Positions 6,716-15,172 of a stretch of 64,000 bases of DNA are shown piece by piece. Each line of letters begins with the position of its first letter. Within the stretch, counting starts at the first letter, position 1. Source of the stretch: a virus; the IMG/VR virus record IMGVR_UViG_3300046791_000499, positions 62,001 through 126,000 of that record; one strand, given 5' to 3'. Below the pieces are notes generated by a model. The model ran no database searches and was not told the origin of the DNA. It worked only from the letters and a program-made list of their open reading frames with translations. The translations under genes and the position numbers were made by a program.

Positions 6716-7492
6716 TCATCGTCGGTTCCACGTACAGCCAGCCAGCGGGACCGGGAGCACAAGATCGGTGCGGAGGGTGGCGAGCTGAAAGCACGTGCGT
6801 GCTGTGTCCTCATAGGCGCGCAGCAAGTTCATGACCTTCGTCGAGGTCACCAGATTTTTCCGCTCGAGCAGGTACTCGAGCGTGCCGTACTCGGCGAGCA
6901 GCTTGGCCGCGGTCTTGGATCCGACCCCCGGGATCCCCGTGTAGTTGTCGGACGTGTCTCCGATCAGGGCGAGCAGGTCCGGGATCCGCTCAGGCGGCAC
7001 GCCGAACTTCTCGACCGATTCATCCGGTCCCCATGTGCGCTTGCGGATCTCGTCGATCATCCGAACCTGGACCGGCTCGTCTCGCACGAGCTGCACCAGA
7101 TCCTTGTCGCCGGAGACGATCGTGACGCGCATGCCCTCGGCTACGGCTGCCGCAACGTAGGTAGCGATCATGTCGTCGGCCTCGTGGTCAGAGGCCGGGA
7201 TGCTGAGCGCCATTTTCCAAAAGCTGCACTGCCTCCGGCAGCCGAGCAGGACTTCGTTGAGACCCTCGGGTCGCGGAGGTCGGTTGGCCTTGTACGTCGG
7301 CCAGATCGAGCGGCGCCAGTTCGAGGAGTTGTCGAAGGGGTCGAACACGGCGACCGCATGTGTGGGCTCGTACCGGATCCGGTAGCGCCCGAGCGCGGAG
7401 CTGAATGCCTCCTCTGGCGGACGGTCAGTCGCGACGTGGAAGTAGCGGCGAGCCGCGTTGTCGCCGTCGACGACGAGCAGGTGTCCGGTCAT
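6716..7492 (-). CDS. 5'-3' exonuclease / flap endonuclease (FEN), 258 aa
   Basis: A metal-dependent 5' nuclease of the Pol I N-domain/T5-FEN family, expected to remove RNA primers and flaps during phage replication. Visible motifs: D9 in LLVVDGDN; FDP near residue 51; EADDMIAT at 104-111; SGDKDL at 127-132; GDTSDN at 178-183; and the helix-hairpin-helix GIPGVGSKTA at 186-195. These are the metal ligands and DNA-binding loop in the usual order, and the length fits a stand-alone phage FEN. The ATG at 7492 overlaps the stop of the upstream gene (ATGA). Confidence 0.92.
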   Translation of the reverse strand: MTGHLLVVDGDNAARRYFHVATDRPPEEAFSSALGRYRIRYEPTHAVAVFDPFDNSSNWRRSIWPTYKANRPPRPEGLNEVLLGCRRQCSFWKMALSIPASDHEADDMIATYVAAAVAEGMRVTIVSGDKDLVQLVRDEPVQVRMIDEIRKRTWGPDESVEKFGVPPERIPDLLALIGDTSDNYTGIPGVGSKTAAKLLAEYGTLEYLLERKNLVTSTKVMNLLRAYEDTARTCFQLATLRTDLVLPVPLAGCTWNRR

Positions 7493-7824
7493 GGCAGATC
7501 CTTGGCTTCGCGGATCTGCGTGGGTGAAACGATACCGGCCGTGATCATCGCGGCGTAGAAGTCGAACCCCTGGCTCACGAGCCCAACCGTGAACGCAACG
7601 TCGGCCGGCGCGACGACCCATTCGCCGAGCGACTCGGTCTCGAACCGGAGCAGCGTCCACAGGTTGCCCTTGACCACCTTGACCTCGTGCACCTTGAACA
7701 ACCCGGTGAAGTGCCGGATCCGCTGGACCGCGCACGGGCCCGTATCGTGGATCGCCCACGTCCAGCACGCGGGCAGCGGCACGCGTTCGAGTTCGTCGAG
7801 GGTCCATTGTCTGGTGCTGGTCAC
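7489..7824 (-). CDS. hypothetical protein coupled to the exonuclease, 111 aa
   Basis: A beta-rich small protein (FKVHEVKVVKGNLWTLLRFE, then GEWVVAPADVAFTVGL) of no recognised family. The frame is open further upstream to an ATG at 7938, but that start is the complement of the tRNA anticodon and the sequence between is antisense to the tRNA. The GTG at 7824 is therefore preferred. The stop overlaps the FEN start by ATGA, so the two are probably co-translated. Confidence 0.55.
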   Translation of the reverse strand: MTSTRQWTLDELERVPLPACWTWAIHDTGPCAVQRIRHFTGLFKVHEVKVVKGNLWTLLRFETESLGEWVVAPADVAFTVGLVSQGFDFYAAMITAGIVSPTQIREAKDLP

Positions 7825-7901
7825 GGGCGTGCTGACCGGACCCAAGCCAGCGGCATTCCCCGACGGCTTGCCCGATGTCCTGGTGCGTGATACGACTTGC
7901 C

Positions 7902-7976
7902 CGTGGGGTAGAGCAGCTAGGTAGCTCGCTGGGCTCATAATCCAGAGGTCGCTCGGTTCAAATCCGGTCCCCGCAA
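7902..7976 (+). tRNA. initiator-type tRNA-Met (CAU)
   Basis: A cloverleaf can be drawn. The acceptor is 7902-7908 with 7969-7975. The D stem is GAGC/GCTC (7911-7914, 7923-7926). The anticodon arm is CTGGG-CTCATAA-TCCAG with the CAU anticodon at 7936-7938. The T loop is TTCAAAT with stem CTCGG/CCGGT. Position 1 is C and its partner at 72 is A, the mismatch diagnostic of bacterial initiator tRNA. The anticodon stem keeps G29 and G30 paired to C, but 31-39 is G-U. One T-stem pair is a C-U mismatch, and the 3' end reads A-TCA, so CCA would have to be added. It could be a decayed or divergent tRNA. Confidence 0.7.
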
Positions 7977-7982
7977 TCACCC

Positions 7983-8036
7983 AAAAATGAAAGACCCCGG
8001 TAGGCCCGCGAACGTGGCGGACAACCTACCGGGGTC
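7983..8036 (-). terminator. rho-independent terminator
   Basis: Read on the minus strand, the 12-bp perfect stem GACCCCGGTAGG/CCTACCGGGGTC (8036-8025 with 8004-7993) has a 20-nt loop and is followed by TTTCATTTTT (7992-7983). It lies 24 nt after the end of the gene at 8060-8782 and should end its transcript before the tRNA. Confidence 0.85.
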
Positions 8037-8059
8037 GATGTTTGTGGACGGTGTGGCGA

Positions 8060-8782
8060 TCACTTCGGCGGCTGGCAGAACGCCATCTCGGGCTTCGCCG
8101 GGAACGGGTTCGGCCCGCCATCGGCCGGGAGGATGCCGCGGGTGATCAGGTTCGCCACGGTGTCATAGTAGAGCACGTGGACCTCGGCGGGCGTCTCGGT
8201 GGCGCGGTCGAAATTGGTCGTGGTGACCTTGCTCTCGACCGTCTCGCCGAAGCCTGTCCCAGTCGAGCGGGTTGGGCTCGCGTCGAGGCTGGCGTGATCG
8301 ATGCCGCCTCCGCCAAAACTCTGGCCACGCACTCCACTGCCGCGAGGCATGCTTGCGCCCATTGGAAACGCCGCTGGAGTCGGGGTTGCCATCATCCTCA
8401 TGACGGGCTGCTTCTCCTCGAACACGGCGCATCCGACCACGCCGACGTTCGAGCCGTCGCCGGTCTTGGCCGCGTAGCTCTCGCCAACGTCGACAAGCCG
8501 AAAGGCCGCGACCTCGGACATGCTCGTGCGCCAGCCCTTGAAGGCGTAGTAGGAGTTGCCCTGGATGACCATCGCCTCGCCGTCGGGATCCCCAGGCTTC
8601 CCGTCGAGCACGTTCTTGCCGTCGATGGTCACCACGACCGCGATGCGCCGCCAACCGTTGTTGGTGACCACGAGGTTGTAGCGCTGGTCGAGTTTGCCAC
8701 CGAGGTAGGTTCGGCCGTGTTGGGTTCCGATACGAAGGGGCTCACCCTCCGCGGCTTCGAGTTTGATGCTGACGAGTGACAT
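8060..8782 (-). CDS. conserved protein of unknown function, 240 aa
   Basis: The N-terminal ~130 residues (YNLVVTNNGWRRIAVVVTID, GYxFKGWRTS-type strand and AAFRLVDVGESYAAKTGD, then VGVVGCAVFEE) match a conserved beta domain that I recall from many proteobacterial proteins without an assigned function. A Gly/Ser-rich linker follows (about 165-200), then a short C-terminal domain (VHVLYYDTVANLITRGIL). No signal peptide is evident. The ATG at 8782 begins the conserved part. It is a single-gene unit with its own terminator, typical of a moron. Confidence 0.6.
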   Translation of the reverse strand: MSLVSIKLEAAEGEPLRIGTQHGRTYLGGKLDQRYNLVVTNNGWRRIAVVVTIDGKNVLDGKPGDPDGEAMVIQGNSYYAFKGWRTSMSEVAAFRLVDVGESYAAKTGDGSNVGVVGCAVFEEKQPVMRMMATPTPAAFPMGASMPRGSGVRGQSFGGGGIDHASLDASPTRSTGTGFGETVESKVTTTNFDRATETPAEVHVLYYDTVANLITRGILPADGGPNPFPAKPEMAFCQPPK

Positions 8783-9035
8783 GGTGCCGGCGTGACCAGC
8801 GTGCGGGCTCGGACATTCCCACCGGAATACGGATCCGCGCGGGCCGGTCGGGCAGGTATGAGCACCCAAGACACAACCTGACGGGAATGCGCGGCGGCGC
8901 TGGCGGTTGACCGGTCTCCATCCCGGAGCACCAGCCCAAGGAGTCCGTCATGCGCAGCTAGTCACCAGCGGAGGTTCAACCCCAAAGCTCAGTACGCACC
9001 GACGGGCATGGTCGGCGAGCGCCTGAGCTTCGGGC

Positions 9036-9287
9036 GTGATGCGGATCCTCTACGAGCGACACCAGGACATCGGCCCCAACGAGGTGCGCGAATACAGCGT
9101 CGAGGAGATCGTGAACCTTGGCTGCAAGGACGGCCGCGACGTGGTGGCGACCGCCGAGATCCTCGCTCGCCTCGTCGACACGCTCACATCCCGCGGGCTG
9201 CTCACGGCTGACGACATCGACACCATCGCGTTCGGGTATTCGGGCTCGCCGGGGCGCGTCATCGGATTCGTGCCCGAGGATCGGTGA
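9036..9287 (+). CDS. hypothetical protein, 83 aa
   Basis: A compact mixed alpha/beta small protein (EVREYSVEEIVNLGCKDGRD, then LTSRGLLTADDIDTIAFGYS). No family recognised. It starts with GTG-ATG at 9036 and is followed 4 nt later by the chimeric gene. The 253 bp upstream, between it and the divergent gene at 8782, contain nothing else I can identify. Confidence 0.6.
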   Translation: MMRILYERHQDIGPNEVREYSVEEIVNLGCKDGRDVVATAEILARLVDTLTSRGLLTADDIDTIAFGYSGSPGRVIGFVPEDR

Positions 9288-9291
9288 CCGC

Positions 9292-10392
9292 ATGGCCGAG
9301 CCTCCGAGCAGCGTGTGGCGTTTTTCCGGCGGCTGGCTGCTGTGGCGCGTCGCCGACGAGATCGACAGACGACAAGCGACTATCGTCCCGGGCTCGCGGC
9401 CCTGCCGTGCGTGCGGAGGCCGTGGGACATTTGCGGAGTGGGGGCAACAGGAGGTTGGGTTCCTGTTGCCCGATGCCACGGGATTGCCCAGGAGCCTCGC
9501 CGACCGCGAGACGATCATCGGCCGAGAGATCCGGTGGGACCGGGTACTCGTGTGTGATTGCGTGTTTCCGTTTTCGTCGCCAGACATCCGCCCGGAATGC
9601 CCGACGCGTCCAGACACGGTCTCGCTCGCGTGGCTCGTGGGGTTCCTCGCCGAGCTGCCCAAGCCAGCATTCGATTGGCCGGCTCAGTGGCTCGTCGATC
9701 TCGACTGGCGCGAAGCCCAAGGCGATGACTCATGGCAGGCTGTTTGGTGGGCGGAGTTCATGGCCTGGACGCGCGGTGCGGCGATCGACGTCGACCGTCT
9801 CCAGCGTGCGCTCGATGATGCTTACCTCGCGGAGCGTTTGAAACTCGCTCACGCGAACCGGCAGCCGTCGATCGCCGCAGCCGTTCGAGCGGTCGTGGGC
9901 GTGACGAGTGTCTGCGTGCTCGAGAACCGGGTCAGCGGGGACCCGGCCGAACGCTCACTCGAAGTACTCGTTGAAGGCGGCGAGGACGAAGCCGTTGCCG
10001 CGGCGATCTACTCGTCGATGCATCGGGGCATTCCGCTCATCGGCACGGTCTCGGTGATCCTCGAAGGTTCCCCAGCGCTCGGGCTCTGGGATGACTCATG
10101 GGCGGAGGTCAGGTTTTCGCGGCCGTCGTTCTCGGTCGTGTCGCATGGTGGCCTGGACGTCACGTGGACCGCTCACAACGTGGCCGTGATCAAACCGATC
10201 GCGGCCCAGGGCTGGAACTACTGGGGCTACTCGCTGGCGATCGATGAAGAGGTTGTCACCGTCATGTCCACGCCTGGCATGGATGTGTGCGCGCTGCTGC
10301 GCGATGGCATCTACCAGAACCCGGTGCTGGCCAACCGGGTGACCGCGGTCGCGGACAGCAGGACCCTCACCCTGACCAGGGTCGACGGCTAG
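9292..10392 (+). CDS. chimeric accessory protein with baseplate J-like segment, 366 aa
   Basis: Residues 1-190 resemble the other Trp-rich zinc-knuckle accessory proteins of this genome: CRAC at 38-41 in CRACGGRG, CDC at 88-90, and many Trp residues. Residues 194-280 (IAAAVRAVVGVTSVCVLEN, EVLVEGGEDEAVAAAIYSS, EVRFSRPS) align with the baseplate J protein at 16219-17427 (AAVRAVAGVTSASLLEN, EVLVVGGDDDAVAAAIQAS, TIKFSRPE). Residues 281-366 match nothing I know. The ATG at 9292 follows the upstream stop closely. The J part is diverged, so this is an old fusion. Whether it joins the virion is unknown. Confidence 0.65.
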   Translation: MAEPPSSVWRFSGGWLLWRVADEIDRRQATIVPGSRPCRACGGRGTFAEWGQQEVGFLLPDATGLPRSLADRETIIGREIRWDRVLVCDCVFPFSSPDIRPECPTRPDTVSLAWLVGFLAELPKPAFDWPAQWLVDLDWREAQGDDSWQAVWWAEFMAWTRGAAIDVDRLQRALDDAYLAERLKLAHANRQPSIAAAVRAVVGVTSVCVLENRVSGDPAERSLEVLVEGGEDEAVAAAIYSSMHRGIPLIGTVSVILEGSPALGLWDDSWAEVRFSRPSFSVVSHGGLDVTWTAHNVAVIKPIAAQGWNYWGYSLAIDEEVVTVMSTPGMDVCALLRDGIYQNPVLANRVTAVADSRTLTLTRVDG

Positions 10393-10529
10393 TCCCGGAG
10401 CAGGTCGAGCAACCCGTTGAGCACCGCGCTCGCGATGTAGCTCAGCACCACCGCGATCGCACAGCAGGCCGCAGCGTCTCGCACCCGGTGACGGATGACC
10501 ATCTGCGGGGACATGCGCTCGGCCGGCAT
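10389..10529 (-). CDS. small membrane protein, 46 aa
   Basis: One hydrophobic helix (ACCAIAVVLSYIASAVLNGL) with basic residues before it, suggesting a single-pass inner-membrane protein. It has candidate ATG starts at 10529, 10514 and 10502. It converges with the plus-strand chimeric gene and their stops overlap. It could be a small lysis or exclusion protein; nothing decides this. Confidence 0.4.
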   Translation of the reverse strand: MPAERMSPQMVIRHRVRDAAACCAIAVVLSYIASAVLNGLLDLLRD

Positions 10530-10656
10530 CGATCGAGCATGGGCCAGCCGTACTGCTGAGTCCGACGAAAAGATGTCGGCACTCCAGATAGGTGACCCGG
10601 GGCGGACGAATCCACCCCGGGTCTTCGGGTCGATCGGACGGTCACCCGCCCGCACC

Positions 10657-11160
10657 TTAGAACGGGAGCCGATTGCTCGGCTGCTCCAATGTCGCAGGGA
10701 CACTGCCCGGATCAAGCGTAGCTTGATCCCCGGCGAAGCCGGCCTTGTCTGTGTTTGGTGGTTTCCGCTCGCGACGCAACGTCGCAAGCTGCTCGGTGAA
10801 GATCGAAAGGGCAGGCCCGAGCGCGTCGCCGCGGTTCTCGAGCCAGTCGCAAAACACGGGGAACTCATCGGTCCGCAAGCGTCGCTGCAGCTCGTCGAGC
10901 AGGTCGACCACGTGCACTCGCGCCAGGACCTCGCCGATTGGGAGCCGGCACATGGAGATGGTCTCGGCGCTGGAGATGGTGACCTTCAAGGTGGGCGAGC
11001 CCTCGTGATCGACACGGGCCTTGGCGCTCGCGCGGCGGTTGGGCTTACGGCCGCTGGGTCCCGTCAGGCCGGGCACGGTCATGCAGGCGTCCGCTCGCGG
11101 CCGGCCGAAGCCTTGTTGCCGCTGAGTTGCCAGCCGAGCGCGCTTGGCTTTCCGGGTCAT
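10657..11160 (-). CDS. hypothetical protein, 167 aa
   Basis: A basic N-terminus (TRKAKRARLATQRQQGFGRP) is followed by a helical centre (GEVLARVHVVDLLDELQRRL, then FCDWLENRGDALGPALSIF) and a disordered C-terminus. No family recognised. Composition and codon use look genuine. Confidence 0.5.
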   Translation of the reverse strand: MTRKAKRARLATQRQQGFGRPRADACMTVPGLTGPSGRKPNRRASAKARVDHEGSPTLKVTISSAETISMCRLPIGEVLARVHVVDLLDELQRRLRTDEFPVFCDWLENRGDALGPALSIFTEQLATLRRERKPPNTDKAGFAGDQATLDPGSVPATLEQPSNRLPF

Positions 11161-11278
11161 CGTGGTGTCGACCGCGGGAGAGCGGCGGCTATTCCGGCCA
11201 ACTGGAGATGAGAGAAAGCTCGCACGCTGATCGGCTACGAAAAGTGAACCGTCCAGCCCCTGCCGTCACTGGTGCTGC

Positions 11279-11452
11279 ATGGACCCCGTCGACCTCGCCC
11301 ATGACCATTGCTTTCAATCTATCCGATGCGCACTCGGCTTCGCATCATGGCACGAGCGGCTTGGCCTGTGGCTGGACGGCACGCTGACGCTGGCGGATCT
11401 GCGCAAGGCCCGGAGGTCTCGGCGCCAAACAGTGGTCAGGGGCGCCCGTTGA
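11279..11452 (+). CDS. small protein, 57 aa
   Basis: The frame reads DLAHDHCFQSIRCALGFASW, then ERLGLWLDGTLTLADLRKA and a basic tail, which is more protein-like than the overlapping frames. The ATG at 11279 has only a weak ribosome site. The end overlaps the convergent gene at 11436 by 17 nt. Function unknown. Confidence 0.35.
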   Translation: MDPVDLAHDHCFQSIRCALGFASWHERLGLWLDGTLTLADLRKARRSRRQTVVRGAR

Positions 11453-11780
11453 CCTTCTCGCCACCGTGGGGGAGCCCCCTCTCAACCGTAGGGTGGAGGC
11501 TCGCTAGCAGGGCCTCGGTCTTCGCGTCGGCTTTCGCCCTGCGCGCTCGAGCCTTGACGATCGCGGCATCGTGCCGGGCTTTCAGTTCGACGCCCAGTGC
11601 TTCCATGGCCACGCGCCGATCCTCGAACGCCTTGCGCTTGGCCGCGCGTGCCTCCTCTTTCTCCGGGGAGTTTCGCTCCGCGCGAAGTCGCTCTCGGGCC
11701 GCGCGCTGTTCGTCCTTGCGCTTGGCGATGGTGGCGGCCTGCTGGACTTCGACGGGGGAGGACTCTTGGCTCTGTGGCAC
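11436..11780 (-). CDS. highly charged coiled-coil protein, 114 aa
   Basis: Almost entirely Lys/Arg/Glu/Ala helix (TIAKRKDEQRAARERLRAER, then KEEARAAKRKAFEDRRVAME), as in nucleic-acid-associated or scaffold-like small proteins. The GTG at 11780 begins the clean coding part; an ATG at 11810 is the alternative. The last residues (ERGLPHGGEKVNGRP) are disordered. Confidence 0.5.
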   Translation of the reverse strand: MPQSQESSPVEVQQAATIAKRKDEQRAARERLRAERNSPEKEEARAAKRKAFEDRRVAMEALGVELKARHDAAIVKARARRAKADAKTEALLASLHPTVERGLPHGGEKVNGRP

Positions 11781-11810
11781 GAGCGCACAGTACCACGGCC
11801 GCAACACCAT

Positions 11811-12108
11811 TGCGCCAAACGGGACGCAGCGCCACTGCGGTAGTACTGAATCGAACCTTGAACCCCTAACATGTGAGTTGTTAGGTGAACTATGCATATC
11901 ACCAACGCGGTGTCCGCAGTCACTTTCCGCGCACCGCGATTCGCACGGATTGCGCTCGGCGGTGATATGGGGCGATAGTCGCACGGCGAAACCGCTACCC
12001 GGTGCCTCCGCCGTGGCGATCCAGGTTGGGAGATGGCCAGGCCGCGAGGTTGGAATCGAACATCCTGCGATCCGGTAGCGAGCGCGAACCCCAAGAACGA
12101 ACCACACC
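11811..12108. other. intergenic stretch between divergent genes
   Basis: No convincing gene. It contains the inverted repeat CCTAAC-N9-GTTAGG at 11865-11885 in a locally AT-richer segment, which may be an operator or part of the promoter for the lipoprotein at 12109. No clear -35/-10 pair can be chosen. Confidence 0.4.
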
Positions 12109-13065
12109 ATGAACATTCATACCATTGCAACTATCGTCACCCTGCTCACGACCTTGGCCTGCGTGCCACCGGCATCCGAGTGCATGGGTGAGTGTGCTGA
12201 ATCGATCGACACCGAGGGCACCGAGTCTTCCGGCGATGGAGATGGCGACCAAACCGGGCCAGGCGATGGCGACGGCGAGCCGACCACCGATACCACCGGC
12301 GATGGAGATGACACCGGCGACGGAGATGGGGACGGCGATGGCGAGCCCGAGTGCGGCAACGCGGTGCTCGAGCCGGGCGAGCAGTGCGACGACGGCAACC
12401 TGCTCACCGGCGATGGATGCTCACCCGTGTGTGTGCTCGAGCCGGATGCGATCCCATGCGGCGACTCCATCTACGAGTGCGGCGACGGAGTCGACAACGA
12501 CAACGACGGCAAGACCGACATGGCCGACTCGAACTGCACGAGCCCATGCGACGACGACGAGAACTCACTGCTGACCTTGCCCGGCCAGGATGGCGACTGC
12601 GAGAAGGACTGCTTTTGGAACAATGGAGCCGACGCTTGCAGTTGGAACCTGACATGCGATCCCGACAGTCCAGGTGCCGACATCGGGTGCGAGTACGATC
12701 CAGCCGGCGGCCAATGCAATTTCGAGCAGACCCAGGAGTGCGTCGACTCCTGCTTGCCGCTGGTGCCCAACGCCTGCGACTGCTTCGGGTGTTGCCAGGT
12801 CGACGGGCTGTTCATCTACCTCGACTCGAACCCCGAGTGCTCGATGGACAACCTCGGCGCGTGCAACACGTGCACGTACTTCTACGGGTGCACCAACGAC
12901 TGCATCAAGGACGACTGCGAGTTGTGCTTCGGCGAGACGATCGATGAACTGCCGATGGGCTGTGCCGAGCCGAGCTGCGATGTCGGCACGCCGTGCGGAG
13001 AGCAGAGCGACTGCAACGATGGCGACTTCTGCCAGACCGGGTGCTGCGTTCCGATCCAGGGCTGA
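12109..13065 (+). CDS. Nannocystaceae-type cysteine-rich Gly-Asp repeat lipoprotein, 318 aa
   Basis: A lipoprotein signal (MNIHTIATIVTLLTTLAC, Cys at residue 18) is followed by an acidic linker of GDGDGD-type repeats (about residues 40-78). Next comes CGNAVLEPGEQCDDGN (82-97) with DGCSPVC, which resembles the myxobacterial Cys-rich repeat (DUF4215-like). The C-terminal 200 residues carry more than 30 Cys. This style is what I know from surface lipoproteins of Nannocystaceae, so the gene probably came from the host and is exported to the envelope. As a phage moron it could alter the lysogen's surface. It has its own terminator. Confidence 0.8.
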   Translation: MNIHTIATIVTLLTTLACVPPASECMGECAESIDTEGTESSGDGDGDQTGPGDGDGEPTTDTTGDGDDTGDGDGDGDGEPECGNAVLEPGEQCDDGNLLTGDGCSPVCVLEPDAIPCGDSIYECGDGVDNDNDGKTDMADSNCTSPCDDDENSLLTLPGQDGDCEKDCFWNNGADACSWNLTCDPDSPGADIGCEYDPAGGQCNFEQTQECVDSCLPLVPNACDCFGCCQVDGLFIYLDSNPECSMDNLGACNTCTYFYGCTNDCIKDDCELCFGETIDELPMGCAEPSCDVGTPCGEQSDCNDGDFCQTGCCVPIQG

Positions 13066-13072
13066 ATCAAGC

Positions 13073-13108
13073 GAACGAGCCGGCCCATTGCAGCGGGCCG
13101 GCTCGTTC
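13073..13108. terminator. bidirectional terminator hairpin
   Basis: GAACGAGCCGGCCC and GGGCCGGCTCGTTC form a 14-bp stem with an 8-nt loop, between the stop of the lipoprotein gene (13065) and the convergent tail-fibre gene (13139). There is no T-run on either side, so efficiency is uncertain, but position and strength support termination. Confidence 0.7.
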
Positions 13109-13138
13109 AAGGAGGTTGGCGGTCGGGCTCTACCCGGC

Positions 13139-15163
13139 TTAGTAGACACCTTTGACGGTCAGAACGATGTCGTACCAATCGACGGTTGCCGAGAAGTCGA
13201 GCCGCACTCGGAACGTGCGCTGGGCTGCGGTCGGCAACGTGTACTTCTTCCGAAACGTGAACGGCATCATTCGGCCCGTCGTCCCAGCGCCGTCAATGTC
13301 CAGCGAGTTGAGCGGCTGAGAAGTAGCCACGGTGACCGACCCCGTGACGTCCTTGAGCAGAATGGTCATCGTCGTGGTGTCGGTTCGTCCGTTCCACATT
13401 CCGGTGACCTCGACAAGCACAACGCCGGTTACCTCCGGTGTGATCACGGCGTCCGCGACATCGCCAGTTGTGCCGACGTTGGAGCCGTCGGTTGTGGTGC
13501 CGTCGCCGTGCACCCAGCCCTTCGTAGAGCTGTGGATGCTCTCGTACGCTGCGCCGTTGTGCGTCCGCCACTTCACGCGGCTCGAGTTCAAGAACAGCGA
13601 GCCGGCCTGCGTCGTCGTTGGATCCGAATCCACAGGCACAACGACAAGCGGGGAACGCTTTGGTGCCGTTGCGTCCGTCTCTAGCTTCGCCGCATTGCCG
13701 TCCACGCTCAAGGCGTAGAGTGCGTTTGCATCTCCGAGTCCCAACGCGGCAATCCCAACGCCGCTCGAGGTAGCAGCAGCGGATGAAGTGCCCACGACAC
13801 CCACTGCACCAGTATTGACCGCGACGCCCTTGACTCCGTAGCTGGTCGCGTTGTTGAAGCCCGTCCCGAGAACGCCGTTGACGCCGGCGCCGGTGCCTAC
13901 ACCCACGAGACCGCCATTGCCTGTGAACGGCTCGCTGCAGGACATCGTGCCGATTACCGCGATGATGTCGCCAGCCGCGTTGCCGAGCGTCGACGATCCA
14001 TTCAGCGCCGTTGCCCCGGTGACGGTGAGGGCGGCAATCGTTGCCGCAGCCAAGCAGTCGAAAGTATCAGCCGTGCTCGTCCCGATCGTGCACGTGAAAG
14101 CGCCAGACCCAATGCAGAGCGAGACATCGTGGCCGGCAGTCAAATATCCATCGGTGGAAATGCCGACGGTGGAAATGACGTTGCCTCCGACGATGACGTT
14201 GTATCCGAATGATCCGCTGTATGTGACGTTGAGATAGGCGTCCGTGGAGATGTTCCCGGCCGCATGCACCACGGTGCTCGAGTAGACACCGTTGTAGCCA
14301 AGCACGCTGTTGGCGACCATCGCCTGATCGATGTTGACGTTCTCACCGAAGTGGACGTCGCCTCCGATGGTCTCGAGCACGATCCCGGGTCCACCGAAAT
14401 CGTTGTGGAAGGTGGCCGTGGTGTCGGTCGCCGAGTTGTTGGCCACGGACAACGCCGGCCCGCCGTTGGCCCCGATGAGAACCGAGGCAAGTTCCCCCAC
14501 GAGCGGAGCACCCGTGACGATGAGTGCAGCATCGGCCGGCACCGTGATGGTCACCAAGTCGGTGAAATTCGTTTGGCCTGAGACCGTCAGTTCCTCGGCG
14601 CCGATCGACTTGTGCGTTGGGATCTCGGGCACGAGCACCGTCGCAGCGGTGACGTTCGCGCCGTCGGTCTCGATTTTCCAGATGGCCACATAGCCCGCGG
14701 CAGGGACCGGCGCACCCGCTCCGTTGTTGACTTCCTGGTACGCGACCAGCCCCGCCTCGTTGAGATTGACGTAGGTGTCCTTGCTCGCCGTGAAGGCGTG
14801 CGGGCTGCCAATCGCGACCGTGAACTGCACGACCACGCCGCCGTCATCGTTGGCGTCGACCATCACCCACGACGCGGTGATCGAACTGCTCAATCCCGCG
14901 CCGGTGGTCCACGCGCCCGAGGTCGGGAAGACGAACGTACCGAACAGGCCAGCCGACGACGGGACCATCCGCGAGATGCCCATCGCCCGGATCCACCGCG
15001 CGAGATGCTGCCACTCGTAGTTGACCGTGCCCGACGGCAGAATCACGGAGCCGAGACCGGCAGCCTCCTCGGCAGGCACGGCGAAGGGTCCGCCAGATTC
15101 TCCCCACGTGGGCTCGTCGTAGGTGTCGTCCGGGTTGACTGGGATATCGGTGACGGCGGTCAT
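13139..15163 (-). CDS. tail fibre / tip protein, 674 aa
   Basis: A long beta-rich, Gly/Thr/Ser/Val-rich protein with repeated short strands (GNISTDAYLNVTYSG, GGNVISTVGISTDGYL, GVNGVLGTGFNNATSYG), typical of trimeric fibres. The N-terminal 100 residues probably attach to the baseplate. The C-terminal domain from about residue 560 (VADAVITPEVTGVVLVEVTG and onward) is a likely receptor-binding or trimerisation head. It is the last gene of the structural operon. Host range would be set here. Confidence 0.75.
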   Translation of the reverse strand: MTAVTDIPVNPDDTYDEPTWGESGGPFAVPAEEAAGLGSVILPSGTVNYEWQHLARWIRAMGISRMVPSSAGLFGTFVFPTSGAWTTGAGLSSSITASWVMVDANDDGGVVVQFTVAIGSPHAFTASKDTYVNLNEAGLVAYQEVNNGAGAPVPAAGYVAIWKIETDGANVTAATVLVPEIPTHKSIGAEELTVSGQTNFTDLVTITVPADAALIVTGAPLVGELASVLIGANGGPALSVANNSATDTTATFHNDFGGPGIVLETIGGDVHFGENVNIDQAMVANSVLGYNGVYSSTVVHAAGNISTDAYLNVTYSGSFGYNVIVGGNVISTVGISTDGYLTAGHDVSLCIGSGAFTCTIGTSTADTFDCLAAATIAALTVTGATALNGSSTLGNAAGDIIAVIGTMSCSEPFTGNGGLVGVGTGAGVNGVLGTGFNNATSYGVKGVAVNTGAVGVVGTSSAAATSSGVGIAALGLGDANALYALSVDGNAAKLETDATAPKRSPLVVVPVDSDPTTTQAGSLFLNSSRVKWRTHNGAAYESIHSSTKGWVHGDGTTTDGSNVGTTGDVADAVITPEVTGVVLVEVTGMWNGRTDTTTMTILLKDVTGSVTVATSQPLNSLDIDGAGTTGRMMPFTFRKKYTLPTAAQRTFRVRLDFSATVDWYDIVLTVKGVY

Positions 15164-15172
15164 GGTGATCGG

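Noticed and set aside
7489-7938. Longer form of the gene before the exonuclease, starting at the ATG at 7938
   Set aside because: The extra residues would be translated from the antisense of the tRNA, and its ATG is the anticodon complement. A downstream GTG is a better start.
12220-12345. Repetitive GATGGCGA-type DNA that might be a CRISPR-like or satellite array
   Set aside because: The repeats are irregular, codon-based and encode Gly-Asp within the lipoprotein; there are no spacers.
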